Assembly (NCBI GenBank): GCA_001792895.1
Contig: MARA01000066.1
Location: 62,001-126,000, forward strand
From: Lentinus brumalis
Lineage: Eukaryota > Basidiomycota > Agaricomycetes > Polyporales > Polyporaceae
Reading direction: 5' to 3'
Length of the DNA: 64,000 nucleotides
The notes below the pieces were generated by a model. The model did no database searches and had not been told where the DNA came from. It was given only the letters and a program-made list of their open reading frames with translations. Shown piece by piece: positions 10,593-19,158 of this stretch (within the stretch, counting starts at the first letter, position 1; each line of letters opens with the position of its first letter). A program made the position numbers and the translations under genes.

Positions 10593-12540
10593 TAAGCACA
10601 CGTGACAGTCTCGCGTAGCCTCGCTAGAGCGCGGAGCTCGTAAAACCTGTGAGCCGCGTCTGACAGGAAATGTCCTAGTAAACTGACTTGTGTGCCGTCA
10701 AAGTCTGAGCCAATTATCCTTGTGAAATGGCATCATCCATCGGAGTAACAGCTTGAGCCAAGACATGAATAGTTCTGAGTCGTCCTTCCCGTCGTACTTC
10801 TCAGGTGACGGGACACTCTGAATATTTTTGAGTGCAGGGATGTCCGCTCCTAACTCATATCTGACACGGTCTCTGATGGCACGGCGAATAATTCACAACT
10901 GTGCATCCACAAACTCCGCATTAGGATCACTCCACCCGTTCCCTATCAGCGGGTACTTGTCCTTTCTGAGGTATGTTGGGCCACGCATGCATCCTCGCCC
11001 ATGTCCAGCAGACCGGGAGTGGTCACGCTGAGGAGCCCCTCCCCGAGGTGGGCCTCCTCCTCCTCCATGGCTACTACTTTCGCCACCTGACAGCGGTTGC
11101 GCTGGAGGTCCTCCTCCGCCATGCCCTTGTCCTCGGCTGCTACAACGGGATGCATCATCATTTTCGCAATCACCATCGTGGCGTTGTTGGTCTGTGTTCC
11201 GACAATTCCGGTTGGGGTCATCTCAACCATCATTGTGTCCGTTATCTTTATCACTGCTACTACTGCTGCTGTCCGGGTCTCTGCCCTCAGGAGCAGGAGC
11301 AGCTTCTTCAAACTGGAACCCAACTCCACAGCCTAGCCCGCTCTCTTGCGCAACACATTCCTGCCACTACCAGGTCGCATTGCAACTTCATTCCCGCACT
11401 CCATCCTCATAATGTTCTCTCACCATGAGGCGGTTCTGCGCATTCTCCCTGAGATGATAGTCTGATGAGGTCTCGTCCATGTCGCGTGTAGTGACTTGCA
11501 AGTCCCAGCCTCAGGCTGCCAAGCCGTGAGGCCGAGCCCCCACTGAGGCCGGGACGGGACAGGCCCTGCTGGGGGCTTTTGACCGTCAGGCCGGGGCTTT
11601 GACGCTCTTCATATAACTGCAGTAGAAGACCGGCTATAAGACAAAGGTGGATCAGAATACAGCTCCACAACGTCAGTAAGACTCACAGGAACATGGTAGA
11701 CGAACTGCCGCAATATGTTCGCGCACCGGGCATTGTAATTTGTCTGGTGCATGACCATCATTGACAGTGCTCAGTCAGGACGAGGTAAAGTGTTCACCAT
11801 CTGTTGACCAATCTGCATGCACTAAATGAATCATCCTCAGGTGCAAGGGTGTCCAAAGAAACCCTCAATGTCGCATCTTTTAACAGCGCTTATGACTCAC
11901 CTGAAGCCGTGGCTCAGGCCGGGACAAGCCCTCGGCTCGGCCTGAGACGTCCTCGGGGCCCGGTCTGAGGTTCGACCAAGCCCCGGCCGTCTGAAGCTGA
12001 GCCCAAGCCCCGGGCTTCAGCCGAGCCGGGACTTGCAAGTCACTAGTCGCGTGGCCCAAACAGCTGGTTGCAGCTACATTCGATGAGATCTTCCGGCTCA
12101 GCATACGACACTGCGTCCGAGTTCTTTGAAGACTTCTTGAGTTGCTGCTGTTCCTCACTACTCAGATACTTGTTGCGTATACGCTGCCTGCGTCAGTGAG
12201 TCGACACAAGTTGTATTGCGTAGACTAAAATGAACCTATTGGACAACTGTTCTTGTAGATTGACGCAGTCAATCAGCTGGTTTTGAACGGTCTCGTACCG
12301 CTCGTGTGTGTTATTGATGAGAGTGGCTAACTCATCAATCAAGTTCATGCCCTCTTCGGGCTTGTGTGTGGTTCTCTCACTTTCCGCACGTTGTGGGTCT
12401 TCCTTGTCTCGCGACGTGCGCGAGGATTGATTTTCGGCACTGTTACATGCTGCCATCTCTTCTTCTGGTAGAGTTGTAAGGAGTGAGGAGCCCCAGAGTT
12501 CCTCGTGTTGGTCATCTGCTGATGACTCACAACTAGCATT
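10593..12540 (-). pseudogene. Ty3/gypsy-type gag pseudogene interrupted by a miniature hAT element
   Basis: Minus-strand exons carry a retroelement gag-like protein. The right part (12540-12045) has an acidic N terminus, MNLIDELATLINNTHERYET, and after an intron (ending about 12189) RNKYLSSEEQQQLKKSSKNS up to CNQLFGPRD. There the 557-bp element 11489-12045 intervenes, and the frame resumes as MDETSSDYHLRENAQNRLM (about 11480-11424). Farther left are a Gly/Pro/Arg-rich run (about 11060-11000) and a gag core, SVPSPEKYDGKDDSELFMSW then DFDGTQVSLLGHFLSDAAHR (about 10840-10640). A TGA near 10907 and a frameshift near 10735 break it. Assignment to gag rests on memory of Agaricomycete gypsy polyproteins. 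Its right end coincides exactly with the left end of the copia remnant, a rearrangement junction. Confidence 0.65.
11489..12045. mobile_element. Non-autonomous hAT miniature element with 8-bp target duplication
   Basis: The 557-bp segment starts TAGTGACTTGCAAGTCC and ends with the reverse complement GGACTTGCAAGTCACTA, a perfect 17-bp terminal inverted repeat that begins TAGTG as hAT ends do. It is flanked by identical 8-bp sequences GTCGCGTG at 11481-11488 and 12046-12053, the hAT target-duplication length. The interior is GC-rich with repeated GGCCGGGGCTT-like motifs near both ends and no transposase. Removing it and one duplication restores an uninterrupted gag frame on the minus strand. 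Its first three bases supply the TAG stop that ends the frame on the right side. Confidence 0.9.
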
Positions 12541-14879
12541 CAGTCGGTCGGATCGACAATGCGAGCTACGCCACGTCGTTTGCTGGAGGAGAGTGCGTCA
12601 TTGTGGATGCTGAGGACGAGACCGTGGGTCGTGTGCCCAAGACACGCGGTCTGTATGTGGTTATGCATGAGCGCGACGCTCCGCAAACCAACACTGCCTC
12701 GGACAAGGTCGAGGAGCTCACCGAGATGCAGGCCCATCGTCGCTTTGGCCACATCAGTGTCCATGCGATTCGCGAGCTTGTTGCTCGCGGGTTCATTACC
12801 GGGGTGAAGCTGGTCGCTTCGGACGAGGAGAAGCATTGTGAAGCTTGCATCCGCGCGAAGTCAACGCGCAAGTCCATGCCGAAGGAACGCCAGGGCGAAC
12901 GAGCAACCGAGTTCAGAGAGGAGATCCACTCTGACACCTGGGGCCCATCACACGTCGTCACGCTGGGTGGAAGGAAGTACTTTATCTCCTTCACCGACGA
13001 CAAGACTCGCTTCTCCACCCTGTACCTGCTTCGCAAGAAGAGCGAGGCGTTTGCAAGCTTCAAGGCTTTCGAAGCTTGGCTCGAGCGGCACCACGGCATC
13101 TTCATCAAGTTCCTCAACACCGATCAAGGAGGCAAGTACCTCAGTGAGGAGTTCAAGACGTACCTGGACGAGAAAGGTATCATCGACAAGCTCTCGGTGC
13201 ACGACACATCAGAGGAGGCCGGTGTATCGGAACACTTGAACCATACGCTGATGGAGAAGGTCCGCGTGATGTTGATTGTGTCTGGCCTGCCGCGTTTCTT
13301 GTGGGGTGAAGCAGCGATGCACGCCACCTGGTTGAAGAACAGGACGTCCACGAAGGCGTTGGGTGGTCGTACGCCGTTCAAGGCTGCGACCGGAGTCCCT
13401 CCGAACATGCGAGGCGTTCCGGAGTGGGATGCGAAGGTGCGGGTACATGACACGACCAATGGAAAGGTCGGGGAGAGGGCAAAGTGCGGCCGTTGGGTCG
13501 GCTTCGACTCCCAGAGTCAGGGTTCGAGGGTATACTGGCCGGAGCATCAGACGGTTACTGTTGAACGCAGCATCCGTTTCACGCAACCGGACTTACCTGC
13601 TGCGATTCTGGACGACGCTGCCGAGCTTGAGGGGGTGGAGGAGCCTCTTGACAAGCCCGCTGCGTCGAACGCACCTGCCGACACGTCAGCCGATGAAGAT
13701 TCCGACATCGACACGGACGTACAGCCCATGCCGGTCAACTTGCCCGCTCCGCCCGCAGGTCTGCCCGGACCACCCAAAGCGCCTGTTCGTCGCTCTGCCC
13801 GGGCACGTACACAGGCTGCGTCTCCTGCTGCTCTGCTTCTGACTATTGGCCAGCGACGTGAGGTCGAGGACGAGCAGGCCGTCGAAGAGATGGTAGTGGA
13901 GGATATTGGTGCAGTAGCGATGGCAGCGCAGATGGCAGACGTCGAGGGTCTTGATCCTCGCTCGCTGGAGGAAGCTCGCAGGCGTCCGGAGTGGCCGCGG
14001 TGGGAACAGGCAATGAAGGAGGAGCTTGAGGCTCTCGAGGCTCATGGTACTTGGCGTCTGGAGAAGCCGCCGCCCGGAGCTAACATTGTTAGCTGCCAAT
14101 GGGTATTCCACGCTAAGAAGGACACTTCTGGACAGGTGTACAGGTACCGTGCCCGTCTTGTTGCTAGGGGGTTCTCACAAGTACCAGGAATTGACCTCTT
14201 TGACACTTATGCGCCTGTTGCCAAGACCGCATCCATCCGAGTCGCTCTCACATTCACAGCCCGCCATGACTTCGAGGTCCATCAACTTGACATCAAGAGT
14301 GCATACTTGAACGGTGAGTTCGAGGACAACGAGACGATCTGGATGGCGGTACCTCCCGGGACAAACCTCACGCAGGACAAGTCGCTTGCGCTACGGCTCT
14401 TGCAACCGTTGTACGGTCTGAAGCAGAGCACCAGGCACTGGCACAGGAAGCTCCGCAGCGTCCTGCAGGAGAAGCTTTGGATGTCGCAATCAGATGTCAA
14501 CCAGGCGGTCTTCTTCTGGGTGGAGGGGACCAACCTAATCATCATTGTGGTGCACGTCGACAACTTGACAGTCGTAGCTTCGACTGTTGTCCTGATCCTC
14601 GAGGTGAAGGCCGGTTTGCGCGAGGTCTTCGAGATCTCCGACGAGGGCGAGATCCATTGGATCTTGGGGTTCGCTGTTGACCGTGACCGCGCGAACCGAC
14701 GCCTCTCCCTCTCTCAGATGAGCTACATCGAGTCCATCATCCGCCGCTTTGGTCTCGAGGATGCGAAGCCCGTCTCCACCCCGATGGACCCCATGCCACG
14801 CTCACCGCAGCTCAAAGCCCATCGACTACGGCTGAGATCGCCGCCATGCGAGATGTCCCGTACCGCGAGGCCATTGGTT

Positions 14880-15080
14880 TGTTGAAAGTGGTAACCCCAG
14901 GACCGGTCGCACGGAGGCGCGGTCCGCCGGACTCCGGTTCTGTACAGCTCGGACAAGGCCGAGAACCTTATTTCGGTAGCGTCTACTCAATGTGCTCGTA
15001 TGTAGTGAAAATCTCTAAGTTGTTGTATCCCGCTCGCCTCGCTCGTCGTCGCCCCCGCTCGCGCTCGCCTGTTTTCAACA
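14880..15080 (+). repeat. Left LTR of gag-only element
   Basis: 201 bp, TG..CA ends, imperfect terminal inverted repeat TGTTGAAA/TTTTCAACA; same sequence as 16132-16332. Confidence 0.93.
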
Positions 15081-15095
15081 GGTTATGAGCCCTGC
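15081..15095 (+). other. Primer-binding site for a half initiator-tRNA-Met
   Basis: GGTTATGAGCCCTGC directly follows the LTR. It is the reverse complement of the anticodon arm of eukaryotic initiator methionine tRNA (GCAGGGCTCATAACC, including the CAT anticodon), not of a tRNA 3' end. Drosophila copia and yeast Ty5 are known to prime from such a cleaved initiator tRNA. The match is from memory of the tRNA sequence. Confidence 0.75.
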
Positions 15096-15262
15096 ATAAC
15101 GCTCGCTCTGTCTCGTTCGCTACTCGCACTCAACCGCTCGCAAACGGTCGGAAGCCTCCCGAGCCACCGCAGTCCGACTACGCGCTACTCGACATCTAGC
15201 TGCCTGTCCCTACCCGTCCCCCATTCCTCCTTCACCCGTCTATCTGCCCCCCTTCCTCCAAC

Positions 15263-16105
15263 ATGGACGAAAAGCCTAGCGCCAGCGAACACCGCGTCAT
15301 GCGGCTGGTCGAAGGCAACTACGAGATCTGGCGCATCCAGATGACCGCCGTCCTCACCGCGCTCGACCTCTACGACGTCGTCCGGCCCGTATCCGAGGTG
15401 CCGACCGAGGAGCTCTTCCCGAAGGGTCCGAAGGGCGTACAGGTGCTGCAGAAGAAGCGGGAGTTAGCGAGGTCGAAGATAATCCTCGCGATCGACCCCT
15501 CCCAAGTCCCTTTCGTCATGGGCATGGAAAACCCTCGCGAAATGTGGGAAGGACTCGAACAGGTACATCGTTCCTCCTCTGTCAACTCCGCTCTCTCCCT
15601 CCGTCGCTCGTTCCTTCGCATGGTCAAGACCGAGGGCGAGTCTGCCATCAGCTGGATCGGCCGTGTCCGCTCTCGAGCCCTCGAGCTCTCCCACACCCCC
15701 TGCCCTGCCACGGTCGTCGACACGATCCTCGTCATCACTGAGGGTCTTCCCCCGCAGTACGCCCCCGTCCTCACTCAGCTCGAATCACTCCCGTTCGATT
15801 CGCTCACAATCAAGGACGTCACGACTCGGATCACCGGCTTCGAGGCCCAGCTTGCGCGCGCCCAGTCCAGCGTCATGGACACCTCGGGGCTCAGTGCGTT
15901 CATCGCTCGCTCGGAGGTCACCTGCCACCAGTGCGGCGGTGCCGGCCACTACATCCGTGAGTGCCCCACTCCGAAGTCATTTGCCAAGCCGAAGAAGACT
16001 CGTGGAGATGATGGAGATGCAGGCGATAGGTCGGAGGGGCGTATTCATGCGCGCACTGCCAGGGTCGACTCTGGCGGTGGCCCTGAGGTTATACGTCTCT
16101 TTTAG
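15263..16105 (+). CDS. Copia-type Gag (UBN2/DUF4219 family) with zinc knuckle
   Basis: 280 residues from the ATG at 15263. Residues about 10-55 (MRLVEGNYEIWRIQMTAVLT) match the N-terminal copia gag module that starts with a conserved N/G-Y-x-x-W. The middle (ENPREMWEGLEQVHRSSSVN ... TVVDTILVITEGLPPQYAPV) fits the UBN2 gag core. Near residues 220-233, CHQCGGAGHYIREC is a CX2CX4HX4C zinc knuckle for RNA binding. The frame ends 48 residues later with no protease motif and no downstream enzyme, so this gag is the element's only product. With identical LTRs and an open frame, it is likely expressed or was until recently. Confidence 0.85.
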   Translation: MDEKPSASEHRVMRLVEGNYEIWRIQMTAVLTALDLYDVVRPVSEVPTEELFPKGPKGVQVLQKKRELARSKIILAIDPSQVPFVMGMENPREMWEGLEQVHRSSSVNSALSLRRSFLRMVKTEGESAISWIGRVRSRALELSHTPCPATVVDTILVITEGLPPQYAPVLTQLESLPFDSLTIKDVTTRITGFEAQLARAQSSVMDTSGLSAFIARSEVTCHQCGGAGHYIRECPTPKSFAKPKKTRGDDGDAGDRSEGRIHARTARVDSGGGPEVIRLF

Positions 16106-16131
16106 CGACATGGTCCTGGTCTTAAGGGGCG

Positions 16132-16332
16132 TGTTGAAAGTGGTAACCCCAGGACCGGTCGCACGGAGGCGCGGTCCGCCGGACTCCGGTTCTGTACAGC
16201 TCGGACAAGGCCGAGAACCTTATTTCGGTAGCGTCTACTCAATGTGCTCGTATGTAGTGAAAATCTCTAAGTTGTTGTATCCCGCTCGCCTCGCTCGTCG
16301 TCGCCCCCGCTCGCGCTCGCCTGTTTTCAACA
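16132..16332 (+). repeat. Right LTR of gag-only element
   Basis: 201 bp, indistinguishable by eye from 14880-15080, preceded by a purine-rich tract and followed by the TGGTT target duplication. Confidence 0.93.
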
Positions 16333-16982
16333 TGGTTCCCTCATGTATGCGTCCCTGGGAACGCGCCCGGACATCACGTACGCCGTGTCCATTCTCTCCC
16401 GCTTCTCTGATAACCCCGGACACCCGCACTGGGAAGCCGCACGTCGCGTCTTCAGGTACCTCTCGGGCACGAAGGACTTGAAGCTCACTTATGGCGCCTC
16501 GAACCTGGACCTGGTCGGCTACAGCGACACCGACGGCTCGATGCACGAGGACCGCAAGGCGATCTCAGGCTACGCGTTCTTGATTGACGGCGGCGCAGTC
16601 TCCTGGAGCTCGAAGCGTCAGGAACTGATCTCCCTCTCCACTACTGAGTCCGAGTACATCGCTATTACCCACGCTGCCAAGGAAGCCCTCTGGCTTCGGT
16701 CCCTTATAGGCCAAGTCTTCTCTCCCTTCGTCGATCCCATCACCCTCAACTCCGACAACCAGTCTGCTATCGCTCTCGCCCGCGATAACCAATACCATGC
16801 CCGCACTAAACACATCGACATTCGTTTCCATTTCATCCGCTGGGTTATCGAGGACAAGAAAATCAAGCTCGTCTACTGCCCGACCGAAGGCATGGTGGCC
16901 AACATCCTCACGAAGGCCTTGCCGTCGCCAAAGGTGAAGCACTTCGCCGCCGCTCTCAGTCTGATCAAGGCTTGAGGGGGTG

Positions 16983-17358
16983 TGTTGGAGCAGTCAATCC
17001 TTGCTCAGCCGGACACCGTTCCATATACCACGTACCTCGTATCCCGTTCGTATTCCTTCCCCTGCTCTAGACCGCGTCGTCTTGCCTTTGTTTTGACAGT
17101 ATCTTTTCATCGATGCATGTTCGCCTTAGCCGATGCCAGTATGGTATTCTGTCTTCCATATTTAGTTACATGTTAGCGCTCTCGGTCGTTCGTCTTCTTC
17201 CGCTCCCACTCGTTCGTTCCCTCACATAAACTCGCCGTCCCGACTCGAGCACCCTCAGTCTTGCTCACTACCTTGAGCTGTGTACTAAGGGTGAGTTCTC
17301 TTTCGTTCCCACTACCGTTGATACGGTAGCTGCGTCTCTGAAGGCGTAAATGCCAACA
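16983..17358 (+). repeat. 3' LTR of copia-1
   Basis: Starts TGTTGGAG right after a G-rich purine tract and ends TGCCAACA, giving TGTTGG/CCAACA terminal inverted ends; 376 bp. No second copy is in the window. Confidence 0.75.
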
Positions 17359-18835
17359 AAAACTAACAACCAACCTGAAAGGGTGCGAGTGGGCTAGTCG
17401 ATTCTCGGTCGAGCGAAGCAGGTCGAGCGTCGGAGCTTTGCGAAGTTGAGGGGGCTCGAAGTGCAGAGGGAAGAAGGCAAAAGGGGGTGCGAGGGAAAGG
17501 GGGGATCGTGGGATGTTCGACGATGCTGCTCACTAGCGATGGGTAGGACCGACGGATCCACGAGGCACACTGGCCAAAGTGTGAAGACTCTGCGACGCGA
17601 AGCTCGACGACTCGAAGCCCTTCTTGGGCGAGCGAACCGATGTTGTCCTTCTTGGACAACTTGGGATCACGATAGGTCGACTTGGGGGGTCACAATAGAC
17701 CGATGGGGGCCACGATAGGCCTGACTCGAAGCTCTTCATGAGTGAACGAAGCTCCTCTTGAGCAGACTGGACCCTTCTTGGGCGATGTCGACGATACGAC
17801 GAAGTTGAAGCCGACAATACGACTCAACTGTAGACTTGGTGCAACTCTGGCACGACTGACTTCTACGTCGAAGAGCTTCGAACCGATGTCGAACTAGAGC
17901 TCAATGACGGAGAGGGGGAAAGGGTGTCTGATTTGGAGTGTAGATGGTGGGGGAAGGGAAGGGGGCCTCTTACTGGGAGCTGTACATGATGCTCGACGAT
18001 ATCTCGACTGACTACGAGCGCTATTCGAACTATGACTAGGCGACGAGCGACCAATAAGAAGTGAACACGAAGCACATCGTACGAGCACCGACGGACATCG
18101 AACGAGCGCCGAGCGCACGGACCACATCGCGCGATCATCACGAACTAATGACGCGATCGACGAACCGAAGGGCCTCGAACATAAGAACGAAAAGACTGAC
18201 GAAGCAAAAGGAATAGAGTCGAAGTCGAACCTAATAGAACCAAGGTCGAACATAATAGAAGCGAAGTCGAACGACGAAGAGACTCGATTAGCGAAAGGTC
18301 GGACTATGAATAGACATAGAGATGAATAACGAAGGGTAGAAGGGTCGCAGGATAATAGGGCGATGCTAAACAAACTGAAGATAGTCGAACAATGATAAAC
18401 GAACCAACGACGAAGAGCATAGTCAAAGCAATAACGAAGACAAAGTCCGTCCGATGATCGTCGAAACCAAAGTGAACCCAACCCGAAGTGGTTCAAGAGA
18501 TGAGGCGAGAAGGAACAATATTGTGTCGAACCACATCGAGGCAGGATGCTCGAGTTCGATCGAGGTTGATCAGTGTTGGTATGAGTAGAGGTCGCTCGGT
18601 ACGACTCGCTAGGCTTCGCAGGGGTTCGGTACGGCTCGCTAGGCTTTGCAGGGGTTCGGTACGACTCGCTTCTGGTCGACAATAGCTCGGAAGGGTGTCG
18701 AAGAGGTCGAGGGAGGAAGGATAGAGGCAGGAGAAAGGCGAAGACGAAGCTGGTGACGATCGAAGTCGGCTGGAAGTCGTTCGAAGGTCCGAAGAGGTCG
18801 CAAAATTCAGGCACAGGCAGGTATGATGCACATCA
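17359..18835 (+). repeat. Non-coding repeat family, copy 1 (related to 52615-53505)
   Basis: From about 17985 to 18835 the sequence matches 52615-53505 in the same orientation with moderate divergence, starting GCTGTACATGATGCT and ending near CAGGTATGAT. The preceding 17359-17985 has the same biased composition (TCGAAG, GGTCGA words) and may belong to the same, longer element. No protein domain is readable in any frame, so it is a non-autonomous or untranslated part of an unknown element. Confidence 0.75.
18598..18670 (+). repeat. 30-bp minisatellite inside repeat copy 1
   Basis: Two full units and a partial third of a 30-bp unit starting GGTACGACTCGCTAGGCTT. The related copy at 53240-53342 has three full units and a partial one. 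Confidence 0.85.
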
Positions 18836-19158
18836 CCGTTGATCACTGTACTCATGTATACACGACTAGATATACGATGTCTGTCTACAGGTATAGAATA
18901 TTAGTCTTGCTCACTCAGCAGCGCTTATGGACTTGGTAGCTAAGTCTACAGCGCCTAACCCCCTGGATAGTTCTACTTACAAAGTCAATAGACTGTCAGA
19001 AGCGCTTATTCTCAGCCTTTCACAAGTCATACACACATGGGCATAGTACGCTATGCATTGATTAAAACGCAAGTAATACATGTTCTACCAGAAGAGGATG
19101 ACAAGTCACAAGCAAATGTAATATGAAGAGGGCGCAGAGGTGTTGACGAGCGAAGGAA
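18836..19158. other. No supported gene
   Basis: AT-richer spacer without coding signal or recognised site. Confidence 0.4.

Larger units (their letters stand above)
14880..16332 (+). mobile_element. Gag-only LTR retroelement (TR-GAG-like) inserted in copia-1 RT
   Basis: 1453 bp bounded by two 201-bp direct repeats, each starting TGTTGAAAG and ending TTTTCAACA. By eye the repeats are identical. It is flanked by the 5-bp duplication TGGTT (14875-14879 and 16333-16337), the usual integrase signature. Just inside the left LTR is a primer-binding site matching a half tRNA; before the right LTR is the purine tract TTAAGGGGCG (16122-16131). The only long frame is a copia-type gag; protease, integrase, RT and RNase H are all absent. 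This is the structure described in plants as TR-GAG: a small element that keeps gag and presumably moves with enzymes from a partner. Confidence 0.93.
12541..16975 (+). pseudogene. Copia-1 pol: integrase, reverse transcriptase, RNase H (split by insertion)
   Basis: The frame is open from 12541 to 14885 and resumes at 16338. Order: gag-pre-integrase zinc region (HRRFGHIS...HCEACIRAK, 12736-12855); integrase core with Asp in HSDTWGP (12928), Asp in NTDQGGKYLS (about 13119) and Glu in GVSEHLNHTL; RT from CQWVFHAKKD (14095) through LDIKSAYLNGEF; RNase H (SSKRQELISLSTTESEYIAI, ARTKHIDIRFHFIRW) and stop at 16975. The RT active site reads HVDN (14553-14564) instead of YVDD, so the second catalytic Asp is Asn. 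Splicing out 14880-16332 plus one TGGTT copy restores EAIG-SLMYASLGTRPDITYA without a lost base. Protease and gag are absent. Confidence 0.9.
12541..17358 (+). mobile_element. 5'-truncated Ty1/copia retrotransposon (copia-1) with nested element
   Basis: Contains integrase, reverse transcriptase and RNase H, a purine tract TGAGGGGGTG at 16973-16982 and a 3' LTR at 16983-17358. The 5' LTR, gag and protease are missing; the left end at 12541 abuts a gag pseudogene. The element is split at 14879/16333 by the gag-only LTR element. Confidence 0.85.

Noticed and set aside
15663..16481. 272-codon frame overlapping the gag-only element and its right LTR
   Set aside because: Ser/Pro/Arg-rich shadow of the gag frame running through the LTR; no domain.
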